Below are positions 7,235 to 13,683 of a stretch of DNA of 14,871 nt, piece after piece; the first letter of the stretch is position 1, and each line of letters opens with the position of its first letter. The notes under the pieces were generated by a model. The model was given only the letters and a program-made list of their open reading frames with translations, was not told the DNA's origin and ran no database searches. A program made the position numbers and the translations under genes. The DNA comes from JBCBAP01 sp038532435 (lineage in GTDB: Bacteria > Pseudomonadota > Alphaproteobacteria > Rhodobacterales > Rhodobacteraceae), in the NCBI GenBank assembly GCA_038532435.1, contig JBCBAP010000073.1, forward strand, positions 1-14,871, read 5' to 3'.

Positions 7235-7336
7235 ATGGTAAAACAGCGGACCGCGACAGGCCTGTTCACGCCGTATGTCCTCGTATGTGCGGCATCGCTC
7301 CGACTTCATCGCGAGCGTCTTCACCGAACCGGCTGA
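7235..7336 (+). CDS. 33-residue ORF divergent from MocR, unknown
   Basis: The ATG at 7235 is preceded by a perfect AGGAGG (7221-7226) with 8 nt spacing, one of the strongest ribosome-binding sites in the window. It opens a frame of only 33 codons, beginning MVKQRTATGLFTPYVLV and then a basic, His/Arg-rich tail ending in RLHRTG. I do not recognise it. A short hydrophobic stretch (LFTPYVLVCAASL, about residues 10-22) could touch a membrane. Its position, divergent from a MocR regulator and beside TTGTAC-type half-sites, is where a regulated target gene usually lies. It may be a real small protein, a leader peptide, or the start of a decayed gene. A second frame (7275-7418) continues to the soxR end without a ribosome site. 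The span 7337-7414 shows nothing else I recognise. Confidence 0.4.
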   Translation: MVKQRTATGLFTPYVLVCAASLRLHRERLHRTG

Positions 7337-7414
7337 GCCGTCTCCACCGCACGACTTCCACATCGTTGCCGGTCGGCGTGACCGGGCAGGGCATCGCGTG
7401 ACGATGCGGACACT

Positions 7415-7870
7415 CTAGTCCGCGTCTTCCGTGCCCAGCCTGTGCGCGCCTGGTCCGGCCTCCGCCAGCTCGTCATCCGGGTTGTAGAGCGGGCAGCGGC
7501 TGAACGACATGCAGCCGCACCCGATGCAACGCCCGAGTTGATCGCGCAGCGCGGTGAGCATGGCGATGCGTGCGTCGAGATCGTCGCGCCACACGGCGGA
7601 CAGATTCGCCCAGTCCTCGGGCGTTGGCGTTCTGCCGTCAGGTAATGCGGCGAAGGCTTCGCGGATCTGCGCAAGCGGCAGACCGAGCCGTTGCGCGACC
7701 TTGATCACCGCGACCCTGCGCAACGTGGCGCGCGGATAGCGGCGGTGGTTGGCCCGTGTCCGGTTGGCATGGATAAGCCCCTCGGCCTCGTAGAAATGCA
7801 GGGTCGACACGGGCAGTCCGCTGCGCCGGGACAGCGCCCCCACCGACAGTTCGCGGTCGAGCATAGGCAT
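7415..7870 (-). CDS. soxR: SoxR, redox-sensitive MerR-family regulator with [2Fe-2S] cluster
   Basis: A 151-residue MerR-family protein. The N-terminal helix-turn-helix reads LSVGALSRRSGLPVSTLHFYEAEGLI (about residues 8-33), followed by a dimerisation helix. The cluster motif CIGCGCMSFSRC places cysteines at 115, 118, 120 and 126, the C-X2-C-X-C-X5-C spacing of SoxR. The length and Cys positions are close to the Escherichia coli protein. SoxR is activated when its iron-sulphur cluster is oxidised by redox-cycling compounds or superoxide, and it then twists the promoter DNA to start transcription. The ATG at 7868-7870 has AAGGGAG upstream with 6 nt spacing. The frame stays open for 16 more codons, but those cover the SoxR box. 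No soxS is visible, as is usual outside enteric bacteria. The divergent neighbour is a DUF1127 gene. Confidence 0.95.
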   Translation of the reverse strand: MPMLDRELSVGALSRRSGLPVSTLHFYEAEGLIHANRTRANHRRYPRATLRRVAVIKVAQRLGLPLAQIREAFAALPDGRTPTPEDWANLSAVWRDDLDARIAMLTALRDQLGRCIGCGCMSFSRCPLYNPDDELAEAGPGAHRLGTEDAD

Positions 7871-7886
7871 TAAAAACTCCCTTGAT

Positions 7887-7902
7887 CTCAAGTGCGCTTG
7901 AG
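7887..7902. promoter_or_regulatory. SoxR box between soxR and the DUF1127 gene
   Basis: CTCAAG-TGCG-CTTGAG has perfect 6-bp arms and the 4-nt centre of the known SoxR operator, whose arms are CCTCAAG and CTTGAGG. One flanking G (7903) extends the match on the right side. It begins 16 nt before the soxR start codon, next to the ribosome-binding site, which fits autoregulation. Its centre is about 53 nt before the DUF1127 start. On the plus strand TTGATC (7882-7887) and TAAGCC (7907-7912) flank it with a 19-nt spacer, the long spacing typical of SoxR-activated promoters, although the -10 match is poor. Confidence 0.78.
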
Positions 7903-7947
7903 GTCGTAAGCCCATCATACTGCTTCAGACTTTTCAAGGAGAACCCC

Positions 7948-8160
7948 ATGTCTGAACTACAGCATCTGACCCATCTTGGACGTCGCAGGGCCGTCCTGCG
8001 GGCGTTCCGCCCGGGTAAACTCTTCGCGTTGATCAGCCGTTGGAAGACGCGGCATCGGCAGCGGATCCAGCTGTCGCATCTCAATGATGCGGCGCTCAAG
8101 GACATCGGGCTGACCCGCCACGATGTCGAACGGGAGATCCAGCGTCCGTTCTGGTACTGA
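7948..8160 (+). CDS. DUF1127 (YjiS-like) small protein
   Basis: A 70-residue basic protein. Its C-terminal ~45 residues carry the DUF1127 pattern: ISRWKTRHRQRIQLSHLNDAALKDIGLTRHDVEREIQRPFW, with the hallmark L-x-DIGL-x-R-x-D-x-E. The ATG at 7948 follows AAGGAG with 6-7 nt spacing. The open frame extends 22 codons further but would cover the SoxR box. DUF1127 proteins are common in Rhodobacterales. At least one Rhodobacter sphaeroides member (CcaF1) acts in RNA turnover and the oxidative stress response, and others affect metabolism in Agrobacterium. Divergence from soxR across a SoxR box suggests redox control, which is an inference. A hairpin at 8181-8215 probably ends its transcript. Confidence 0.9.
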   Translation: MSELQHLTHLGRRRAVLRAFRPGKLFALISRWKTRHRQRIQLSHLNDAALKDIGLTRHDVEREIQRPFWY

Positions 8161-8171
8161 ACGTGCGTGCG

Positions 8172-8225
8172 GTTTCCCATCGGAAACGGGGGGCAGCCCC
8201 GACCCCCTGTTTCCGTGCATTTTCG
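8172..8225 (+). terminator. Strong hairpin with competing upstream arm; probable terminator
   Basis: The segment at 8181-8193 (CGGAAAC plus six G) pairs with 8203-8215 (five C, T, GTTTCCG), giving a 13-bp stem with one G-U pair and a 9-nt loop. TGCATTTTCG follows, so a short T run is present. This fits an intrinsic terminator 20 nt after the DUF1127 stop. The left arm GGAAAC (8182-8187) can instead pair with GTTTCC at 8172-8177 across a 4-nt loop, so two exclusive folds exist. Confidence 0.6.
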
Positions 8226-8228
8226 CGG

Positions 8229-8258
8229 TTGACGATGCCCGGTGCCGGACCGTATCCC
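8229..8258 (+). promoter_or_regulatory. Candidate serC promoter
   Basis: TTGACG (8229-8234) and TATCCC (8253-8258) are 18 nt apart, and the -35 is one base from consensus. A transcript starting near 8264 would have a leader of about 70 nt before the serC start at 8333, matching the two hairpins described next. Found by eye. Confidence 0.5.
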
Positions 8259-8261
8259 GGC

Positions 8262-8326
8262 TCCGGGCGCATCCCCGGGTAAGGGCGAGCGGGGCTGGGC
8301 TCAGGAACTTCGCCCTGACGATGGAG
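8262..8326 (+). ncRNA. Structured 5' leader of serC, candidate serC leader motif
   Basis: Two hairpins fold here. CCGGG (8263-8267) pairs with CCCGG (8274-8278) across a 6-nt loop. AGGGCGA (8282-8288) pairs with TCGCCCT (8310-8316), with a further CTG/CAG pairing inside. The second stem ends 7 nt before the TGGAG ribosome-binding site of serC (8322-8326). A conserved two-hairpin RNA called the serC leader is known upstream of serC-serA in alphaproteobacteria, and position and size fit. I cannot compare it base by base with that consensus. The ligand or signal of that motif is, as far as I know, not established. In addition, CGGCTCC at 8258-8264 is complementary to GGAGCCG at 8323-8329, which spans the ribosome-binding site. 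Confidence 0.55.
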
Positions 8327-8332
8327 CCGTCC

Positions 8333-9514
8333 ATGAGCCTCCCGACAAAGCCGCAGGCGTTGCCTGCGCGCCCAGAATTTTCGTCCGGTCCCTGTCCGAA
8401 ACGTCCCGGTTACGACATCGCTCGTGTGGCTGCGCTGGCCCATCTCGGCCGGTCCCACCGTGCGGCGCAGCCGAAGGCGCAGATCAAGGAAGTCATCGAC
8501 CTGACCGCGCGCCTGCTGGGCGTGCCCGAGGGGTACAAGGTTGGGATCGTACCCGCCTCCGACACCGGTGCCTATGAAATGGCGATGTGGTCCATGCTGG
8601 GCGCGCGCCCGGTGGACATGCTGGTCTGGGAAAGCTTCGGCGCGGGCTGGGCGACGGATGCCACCAAACAGCTTCGGCTTGACGACTGTCGCGTGCTCAA
8701 GGCGGGCTATGGTGAGCTTCCCCCCCTTGAGGAGGCCCGCGCAGAGGCGGACATCTGCTTCACCTGGAACGGCACGACGTCCGGCGCGCGGGTTCCGAAC
8801 GCGGACTGGATCGCCGATGACCGGCAGGGTCTGACCTTCTGCGACGCGACCTCAGCCGCCTTCGCCCAGGATCTTCCGTGGGACAAGCTCGATGTCACGA
8901 CCTTCTCCTGGCAGAAGGTGATGGGGGGAGAGGCCGCCCACGGCGTGCTGATCCTCAGCCCCCGCGCAGTGGAGCGGCTGGAAAGTTACACGCCCGACCG
9001 CCCGCTGCCGAAGATCTTCCGCCTCACAAAGGGGGGCAAGCTGATCGACGGCATCTTCACCGGCGCAACGATCAACACGCCCTCCATGCTCGCGGTTGCG
9101 GACGCGCTCGACGCGCTGCTGTGGATTGAGGGGATCGGCGGTGCCGCAGGCGCGCAGACCCGGTCGACGGCCAATGCGGACGCCCTGCAGGCCTGGGTCG
9201 ACCGGACGGACTGGATCGAGAACCTGGTCGCGATACCGTCCCAACGCTCCAACACGTCCGTTTGCCTGCGGATCGTCGATCCGGAGATCGCCGCGCTCGA
9301 GGACGATGCGCAGAAGGCGTTCACGAAGGCGATGACCAAGCTGCTCGAGGCGGAAGGTGCGGCCTACGATATCAACGGGTATCGCGACGCGCCGGCGGGC
9401 CTGCGCATCTGGTGCGGAACAACCGTGGAGACCGCGGATGTCGACGCGCTGACACCCTGGCTCGACTGGGCCTTCGCCACCGCAAAGGCTGACCTGCAGG
9501 ACGCCGCAGCCTGA
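8333..9514 (+). CDS. serC: Phosphoserine aminotransferase (Methanosarcina type)
   Basis: A 393-residue PLP enzyme that converts 3-phosphohydroxypyruvate and glutamate to phosphoserine, the second step of serine synthesis. It may also serve PLP synthesis. The N-terminus (PARPEFSSGPCPKRPGYDI) and the segments PASDTGAYEMAMWSMLG and HTW-like FTWNGTTSGARVP match the serC subtype usual in alphaproteobacteria. SWQKVMGGEAAHG carries the Schiff-base lysine at about residue 195. DATSAAFAQDLPW (about 171-183) holds the Asp that contacts the cofactor. I chose the ATG at 8333 because TGGAG lies 6 nt upstream; the ATG at 8321 has no site at a proper distance. serA follows after 112 nt on the same strand, so the two probably form one operon controlled by the structured leader. 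Confidence 0.95.
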   Translation: MSLPTKPQALPARPEFSSGPCPKRPGYDIARVAALAHLGRSHRAAQPKAQIKEVIDLTARLLGVPEGYKVGIVPASDTGAYEMAMWSMLGARPVDMLVWESFGAGWATDATKQLRLDDCRVLKAGYGELPPLEEARAEADICFTWNGTTSGARVPNADWIADDRQGLTFCDATSAAFAQDLPWDKLDVTTFSWQKVMGGEAAHGVLILSPRAVERLESYTPDRPLPKIFRLTKGGKLIDGIFTGATINTPSMLAVADALDALLWIEGIGGAAGAQTRSTANADALQAWVDRTDWIENLVAIPSQRSNTSVCLRIVDPEIAALEDDAQKAFTKAMTKLLEAEGAAYDINGYRDAPAGLRIWCGTTVETADVDALTPWLDWAFATAKADLQDAAA

Positions 9515-9626
9515 TCACAGACCGAAGGGCTGCGCCGGGACCTGAGGAGGATTGAATCCATCCCCGGGTCCGACGTGGTGCTGCCCCCGTTTCCAATGAG
9601 ACGCACTCTTCAAGGATACCAGATAC

Positions 9627-11219
9627 ATGGCCAAAGTTCTTATCTCCGACAAACTGTCGGAAGCCGCCGTCCAGATCTTCCGCGACAATGGGGTGGAGGT
9701 CGACTTCCAGCCCGGCCTCGGCAAGGACCCGGCGAAGCTCGCCGAGATCATCGGTGATTATGACGGGCTCGCGATCCGCTCTGCAACGAAGGCGACGGCG
9801 GAGCTGATCGCGCAGGCGGACAACCTCAAGGTCATCGGCCGTGCCGGGATCGGGGTCGACAATATCGACATCCCCGCCGCTTCCGCCAAGGGGATCGTGG
9901 TGATGAACACGCCCTTCGGCAATTCGATCACCACGGCAGAGCACGCGATCGCGATGATGTTCGCGGTTGCGCGGCAAATCCCGGAGGCGGACGCCTCGAC
10001 CCGCGCGGGCAAGTGGGAAAAGTCGAAATTCATGGGGGTGGAGATCACCCGCAAGACCCTCGGCATCATCGGGTGCGGCAACATCGGGTCCATCGTTGCC
10101 TCCCGCGCGCTCGGACTGCAGATGAAGGTCGTCGCCTACGATCCCTTCCTGAGCCATGAGCGGGCCGAAAAGCTCGGCGTGACCAAGGTCGAGACCGTGG
10201 AGGAGTTGCTCCCGCTCGCCGATTTCGTGACGCTGCACCTGCCGAAGACGGAAAAGACCGCCAATCTGCTCAGCGCGGACCGGGTCAAGCTCATGAAACC
10301 GGGCGCGCGTCTGGTCAACTGCGCCCGTGGCGGCCTCGTGGATGAGGCCGCGGTGGCCGAGGCTCTGCACTCCGGCGCGCTGGCCGGAGCGGCCTTCGAC
10401 GTGTTCGACGTGGAGCCCGCGACGGACAATCCGCTCTTCACCGCGCCCAACGTGGTGTGCACGCCGCATCTGGGTGCCGCGACATCCGAGGCGCAGGAGA
10501 ATGTGGCACTCCAGGTCGCCGAGCAGATGTCGGACTATCTGATGAAGGGTGCGATCTCCAACGCGATCAACGCACCTTCGGTGACCGCGGAGGAGGCACC
10601 GATCCTCAAGCCCTGGATCACCCTGGCGGAGATGATCGGCGGGTTCGCCGGTCAGGTGACCGAGAACGCGATCAAGGAGATCGAGATCGAGTATGTGGGC
10701 CGGGTCGGGGAGCTGAATCTCACCCCGCTCACCTCCGCGCTTACGGCCGCGCTGATGAAGCCGCTGGTGGGCGAGGGGGGCGTCAACATGGTCTCCGCCC
10801 CCATCGTCGCGCGGGAGCGCGGGGTCAAGATCGCGGAGACGCGGAAGGACGCGCAGGGGGCCTACGGCTCCTACATCCGGCTGATCGTCACGACGGAAAC
10901 GCAAACGCGCTCCGTCGCCGGGACGGTCTTCTCCGACGGCAAACCGCGCTTCATCCAGATCAAGGGGATCGGGCTCGAGGCGTCGCCGCAACCCTTCATG
11001 CTCTACACCACAAACGATGACACCCCTGGCTACATCGGCGCGCTCGGGATGAAACTGGGCGCTCTCGGCGTCAATATCGCGACCTTCGCCCTCGGGCGGG
11101 CCGAGAAGGGGGGCGAGGCAATCGCGCTTCTCGGCGTCGATGCCCAGCTTGGGGCTGACACGCTGGCGGAGATCGGGGCGTTGCCGCAGGTCACGCAGGC
11201 CAAGGCGCTGTCGTTCTGA
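9627..11219 (+). CDS. serA: D-3-phosphoglycerate dehydrogenase
   Basis: A 530-residue enzyme that oxidises 3-phosphoglycerate with NAD+ in the first step of serine synthesis. The nucleotide fold begins at LGIIGCGNIGS, with GCGNIG at residues 149-154. Catalytic residues are visible: Arg234 in NCARGG, Glu263 in DVEP, and His281 in TPHLGAA. After about residue 320 come the intervening (ASB) domain and a C-terminal ACT domain (about 455-530, DDTPGYIGALGMKLGALGVNI) of the kind that binds serine in feedback control. The length is that of the long, three-domain form. The ATG at 9627 follows AAGGA with about 10 nt spacing. The 112-nt gap after serC contains an unused AGGAGG at 9545-9550 and no obvious promoter. 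A GC-rich hairpin follows the stop at once. Confidence 0.97.
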   Translation: MAKVLISDKLSEAAVQIFRDNGVEVDFQPGLGKDPAKLAEIIGDYDGLAIRSATKATAELIAQADNLKVIGRAGIGVDNIDIPAASAKGIVVMNTPFGNSITTAEHAIAMMFAVARQIPEADASTRAGKWEKSKFMGVEITRKTLGIIGCGNIGSIVASRALGLQMKVVAYDPFLSHERAEKLGVTKVETVEELLPLADFVTLHLPKTEKTANLLSADRVKLMKPGARLVNCARGGLVDEAAVAEALHSGALAGAAFDVFDVEPATDNPLFTAPNVVCTPHLGAATSEAQENVALQVAEQMSDYLMKGAISNAINAPSVTAEEAPILKPWITLAEMIGGFAGQVTENAIKEIEIEYVGRVGELNLTPLTSALTAALMKPLVGEGGVNMVSAPIVARERGVKIAETRKDAQGAYGSYIRLIVTTETQTRSVAGTVFSDGKPRFIQIKGIGLEASPQPFMLYTTNDDTPGYIGALGMKLGALGVNIATFALGRAEKGGEAIALLGVDAQLGADTLAEIGALPQVTQAKALSF

Positions 11220-11226
11220 TCCGGCC

Positions 11227-11248
11227 CGGCCCGGGTGGACCCGGGCCG
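11227..11248 (+). terminator. GC-rich hairpin after serA
   Basis: CGGCCCGGGT (11227-11236) is perfectly complementary to ACCCGGGCCG (11239-11248), starting 7 nt after the serA stop. The very stable stem marks the end of the serC-serA operon. No T run follows, so termination may be weak or Rho-assisted, or the stem may mainly protect the 3' end. Confidence 0.65.
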
Positions 11249-11267
11249 CTGCCGTCTCTGAAGGGAG

Positions 11268-11299
11268 GTCGGTTGCCCCAGAAACGCGGTGCAACCGAC
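11268..11299. repeat. 9-bp inverted repeat upstream of the DUF2461 gene
   Basis: GTCGGTTGC (11268-11276) and GCAACCGAC (11291-11299) are exact reverse complements separated by 14 nt. The pair lies between the serA terminator and a possible promoter (TTGAAA at 11317). It could be a protein-binding site or a second RNA hairpin. I cannot match it to a known operator. Confidence 0.4.
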
Positions 11300-11375
11300 G
11301 CCGCTGCTCTCCATCATTGAAATCCCCGTCCGATGGGCCATGATCCTTCGCGCAGCGAAAACAGGAGGATCCGCC

Positions 11376-11417
11376 ATGACCATCGCAGTCCGCAGCCGGG
11401 GAGACGATGTCAGATGA
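11376..11417 (+). CDS. 13-codon leader ORF coupled to the DUF2461 gene
   Basis: AGGAGGAT (11363-11370) is followed after 5 nt by ATG (11376), which opens the short frame MTIAVRSRGDDVR and stops at TGA 11415-11417. That stop overlaps the ATG of the DUF2461 gene at 11414 (ATGA). The ribosome-binding site here is far stronger than the one of the main gene, so ribosomes may reach DUF2461 mostly by re-initiation. The peptide is arginine-rich at its end but has no codon run that would suggest attenuation. Confidence 0.42.
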   Translation: MTIAVRSRGDDVR

Positions 11418-12103
11418 TGGATGCACCTTTTCTGGGCTTTCGCCCCGCGGCCTTCGCCTGGTTTGCCGGGCTGAAGGCGGACAACACCAAGTCCTATTTC
11501 GAGGCCAGCCGCGACGTGTTCGAGACGGAGGTCAAGGAGCCGTTGAACCGTCTGTTGGGCGAGCTGGGCGCGGAGCTTGGCGGCACGGTGAAGGTCTTCC
11601 GCCAGAACCGGGACGTGCGGTTCTCCAAGGACAAGTCCCCCTACAAGCTGAACACCTACGGCGTTGTGCAGGGCCTCGGCGGCGGGTCTTTCGGCCTTTA
11701 CGTTTCGATCAACGACACCCGGGTCATGGCGGGGACGGGCCTCTACGATCCGGCCAAGGATCAGCTCGACCGGATGCGCGCCGCGATCAACGACGAGACG
11801 ACAGGATCCGATCTGGAAGACGCGATTGCCACGGCGGAGCAGGCCGGGGTTGCGCTGGAGGGATCAGCCCTGAAGACCGCACCTCGCGGCTTTCCCAAGG
11901 ACCATCCACGGATCGAACTCTTGCGGTTGAAGCAGATCCTGCTGATGCACACGCTGCCTAAGGCAAAGGCGATCGACCGGGTGCCCTACGACCACGCCGT
12001 GGCGACCTGGGCCGCTTCGAAGGATGTCGTCGACTGGCTGACGGAACATGTGGGAGAGAGCGAGATCCCTCCGGAAGTGCGTTTCGCCCGCGGCAGGAAA
12101 TAG
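11414..12103 (+). CDS. DUF2461 family protein (TIGR02453-like)
   Basis: A 229-residue soluble protein. The family pattern is clear: FRPAAFAWFAGLKADNTKSYFEASRDVFETEVKEPL at the N-terminus, VFRQNRDVRFSKDKSPYKLNTYG at about residues 60-82, then the FGLYVSINDTRVMAGTGLYDP strand segment and RIELLRLKQI near the C-terminus. The function of DUF2461 is unknown; members occur widely in bacteria and in some fungi. The open frame runs 27 codons upstream, but the family domain begins at about residue 5 of the chosen start. ATG at 11414 is followed directly by another ATG at 11417. GGGGAG (11398-11403) lies 10 nt upstream, so translation probably also depends on the overlapping leader ORF. The gene is convergent with rmuC, with only 15 nt between the stops. 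Confidence 0.88.
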   Translation: MMDAPFLGFRPAAFAWFAGLKADNTKSYFEASRDVFETEVKEPLNRLLGELGAELGGTVKVFRQNRDVRFSKDKSPYKLNTYGVVQGLGGGSFGLYVSINDTRVMAGTGLYDPAKDQLDRMRAAINDETTGSDLEDAIATAEQAGVALEGSALKTAPRGFPKDHPRIELLRLKQILLMHTLPKAKAIDRVPYDHAVATWAASKDVVDWLTEHVGESEIPPEVRFARGRK

Positions 12104-12118
12104 CCCGGGAGCGGCCGG

Positions 12119-13537
12119 TCACGCGTCCGCGCCGCGCAACTCGGGCGCCGTCAGCCGCTTTGCATCGCTGTCGAGCGGGGTGAGTTCGTCCAGCGCCTCC
12201 CCGCTGGGGGCGATCGAAAGCGTTTCGAACTTCCGCGCGGCGGGCAGGATCCGGCTTTCGACAGAGCTGACGGCCGCGTTGTACGCGCCGACCGTGCTGT
12301 CGAGGCTGCGCCCCATCTTCTCGAGATGTCCGCCGAACGTCTTGACACGCCTGTACAAATCCCGCCCCAACTCCACGGCCTTGATCGCGTTCTCCGCCAT
12401 CTTCTCCTGTTGCCATCCGTAGGCGACGCTTTTCAGAAGCGCGATCAGGGTGGTCGGGCTCGCGATCATTACCTTGTTGTTGATCGCGAATTCGAACAGC
12501 CCGGGATCCTGCTCCAGCGCGGCTGCGTAGAACGCCTCCCCGGGGACGAACATCACCACGAAATCCGGCGTCGCCTCCAGGCTGTCCCAGTAGGCCTTCT
12601 GACTGAGCAGCTTCACCTGGTCCTTCACCTGTCGTGCGTGGCGGGCAAGCTCAGCCCGCCGGTCGTCCGCATTCTCCGTCTCAAGAGCGTTGAGATAGCC
12701 ATCGAGCGGTGTCTTCGCATCGATCACGATGGATTTGCCGCCGGGAAGGGCGACAACCGCATCGGGCCGCAGGCGTCCGTCGTCCATGGCGACTTCGGTC
12801 TGGAAGTCCACATGGTCGACCATGCCCGCCATGTCGAACACCTGACGGAGCTGGAACTCGCCCCAGTTCCCCCGGGTCTTCGGCGCACGCAGGGCCTGAA
12901 CGAGCTTCCGGGTCTCGGAATTGAGCGCAGACTGCCCTTCTGTGAGCGTCGCAACCTGCTGCTGGATGGCACGGTAGGCCCCCTCCCGGTGCCGCTCCAG
13001 CTCGCCCACCTGGGTTTCGAACTTGGTCAGGCTGTCAGAGATGGGCTTGAGCATCGCCTCGATGCGGGTCTGCCGTTTGCCGAGATCGTCCGACGCCTCC
13101 GCCTTATGCTTCTCGAACCTCTCCGAGACCAGGGTCAGGAAGCTCTCCGCGTTCTGCCCAAGTGCATCGCGCGAAAGGCTTGCGAAGCTCTTGCGCATGT
13201 CCTCCTGCATGTCTCGCAGCTCCGCAATGCGTGTCGCGTGGGCCTCCCGCTCCGTGGCGATCTGGGCGGAGAGGGCGGCGCCCTCCGCCGTCGTCTCCGT
13301 GAGTTCGCGGGTCAGTGCCTCCCGCTCCGCCAGCAGGGGCTCGATGCGGGAGGCGCGCTCTTCTGCCAGCGCAAGCGCGGTCTCCTGTCGCCGCACCCGA
13401 CGCCGGAGCGGCCCGGTGCACAGGAGCATCATCAGCAGGATGCCCGCCCCGATGCCAAGCCCGAGCAGGACGAGCGGATGCCCAAGCTCCGGATAGCGGA
13501 GGACGATGTCTTCGATCTGAGCGAGCAAACGGTCCAT
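12119..13537 (-). CDS. rmuC: DNA recombination protein RmuC
   Basis: A 472-residue RmuC protein. A single hydrophobic span lies near the N-terminus (PLVLLGLGIGAGILLMMLLC, about residues 21-40), followed by a long coiled coil of about residues 45-185 rich in Glu, Arg and Leu. The C-terminal RmuC domain is a predicted PD-(D/E)XK-type nuclease fold, with TRGNWGEFQLRQVFDMAGM, RPDAVVALPGGKSIVIDAKTPLDGYLNA and FVVMFVPGEAFYAAAL in the expected order. The Asp of RPDAVV and the DAK segment are the likely active-site residues. RmuC limits DNA inversions at short inverted repeats in Escherichia coli. The ATG at 13535-13537 follows AGGAG with 7 nt spacing. It is convergent with DUF2461 and divergent from purA. 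Confidence 0.95.
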   Translation of the reverse strand: MDRLLAQIEDIVLRYPELGHPLVLLGLGIGAGILLMMLLCTGPLRRRVRRQETALALAEERASRIEPLLAEREALTRELTETTAEGAALSAQIATEREAHATRIAELRDMQEDMRKSFASLSRDALGQNAESFLTLVSERFEKHKAEASDDLGKRQTRIEAMLKPISDSLTKFETQVGELERHREGAYRAIQQQVATLTEGQSALNSETRKLVQALRAPKTRGNWGEFQLRQVFDMAGMVDHVDFQTEVAMDDGRLRPDAVVALPGGKSIVIDAKTPLDGYLNALETENADDRRAELARHARQVKDQVKLLSQKAYWDSLEATPDFVVMFVPGEAFYAAALEQDPGLFEFAINNKVMIASPTTLIALLKSVAYGWQQEKMAENAIKAVELGRDLYRRVKTFGGHLEKMGRSLDSTVGAYNAAVSSVESRILPAARKFETLSIAPSGEALDELTPLDSDAKRLTAPELRGADA

Positions 13538-13683
13538 CGGGCGCTCCTGCTGGGATGGGCTGTCAGTCTACGCCCTAAATCCAGCGGGTCGCAAGCCAAT
13601 AGCCCCAACATTTTGCGGTTTCACGTGGGGCGGCGCAGGGCTATACCTGCGCCTGTTTGTGCCGGTTGAGAAGGAGCGATCCA
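13538..13683. promoter_or_regulatory. Divergent promoter region between rmuC and purA
   Basis: This 146-nt gap must hold both promoters. For purA, TTTCAC (13619-13624) and TATACC (13642-13647) are spaced by 17 nt, a plausible but imperfect pair, and AAGGAG (13671-13676) lies 7 nt before the purA ATG. A CACGTG palindrome sits at 13622-13627. For rmuC I see no convincing -10/-35 pair. I see no PurR-type box. Confidence 0.35.

Noticed and set aside
7120..7269. 50-residue N-terminal extension of the MocR frame
   Set aside because: It would cover the promoter, both inverted repeats and the ribosome-binding site, and the GntR domain starts right after the chosen ATG.
7275..7418. 47-codon plus-strand frame overlapping the MocR-divergent mini-ORF
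   Set aside because: No ribosome-binding site and no recognised motif; it could be the continuation of the mini-ORF after a frameshift, but I cannot show this.
8123..8332. Extended serC frame starting inside the DUF1127 gene
   Set aside because: It would run through the terminator-like hairpin, the candidate promoter and the leader; SerC family proteins begin near the chosen ATG.
9372..11426. Minus-strand open frame of 684 codons
   Set aside because: It is fully antisense to serA and the end of serC, is rich in Arg, Asp and His without recognisable domains, and is the usual product of high-GC third-position bias.
12326..13669. Plus-strand open frame of 447 codons antisense to rmuC
   Set aside because: It mirrors rmuC, which carries clear family motifs; the antisense protein has none and no ribosome site.
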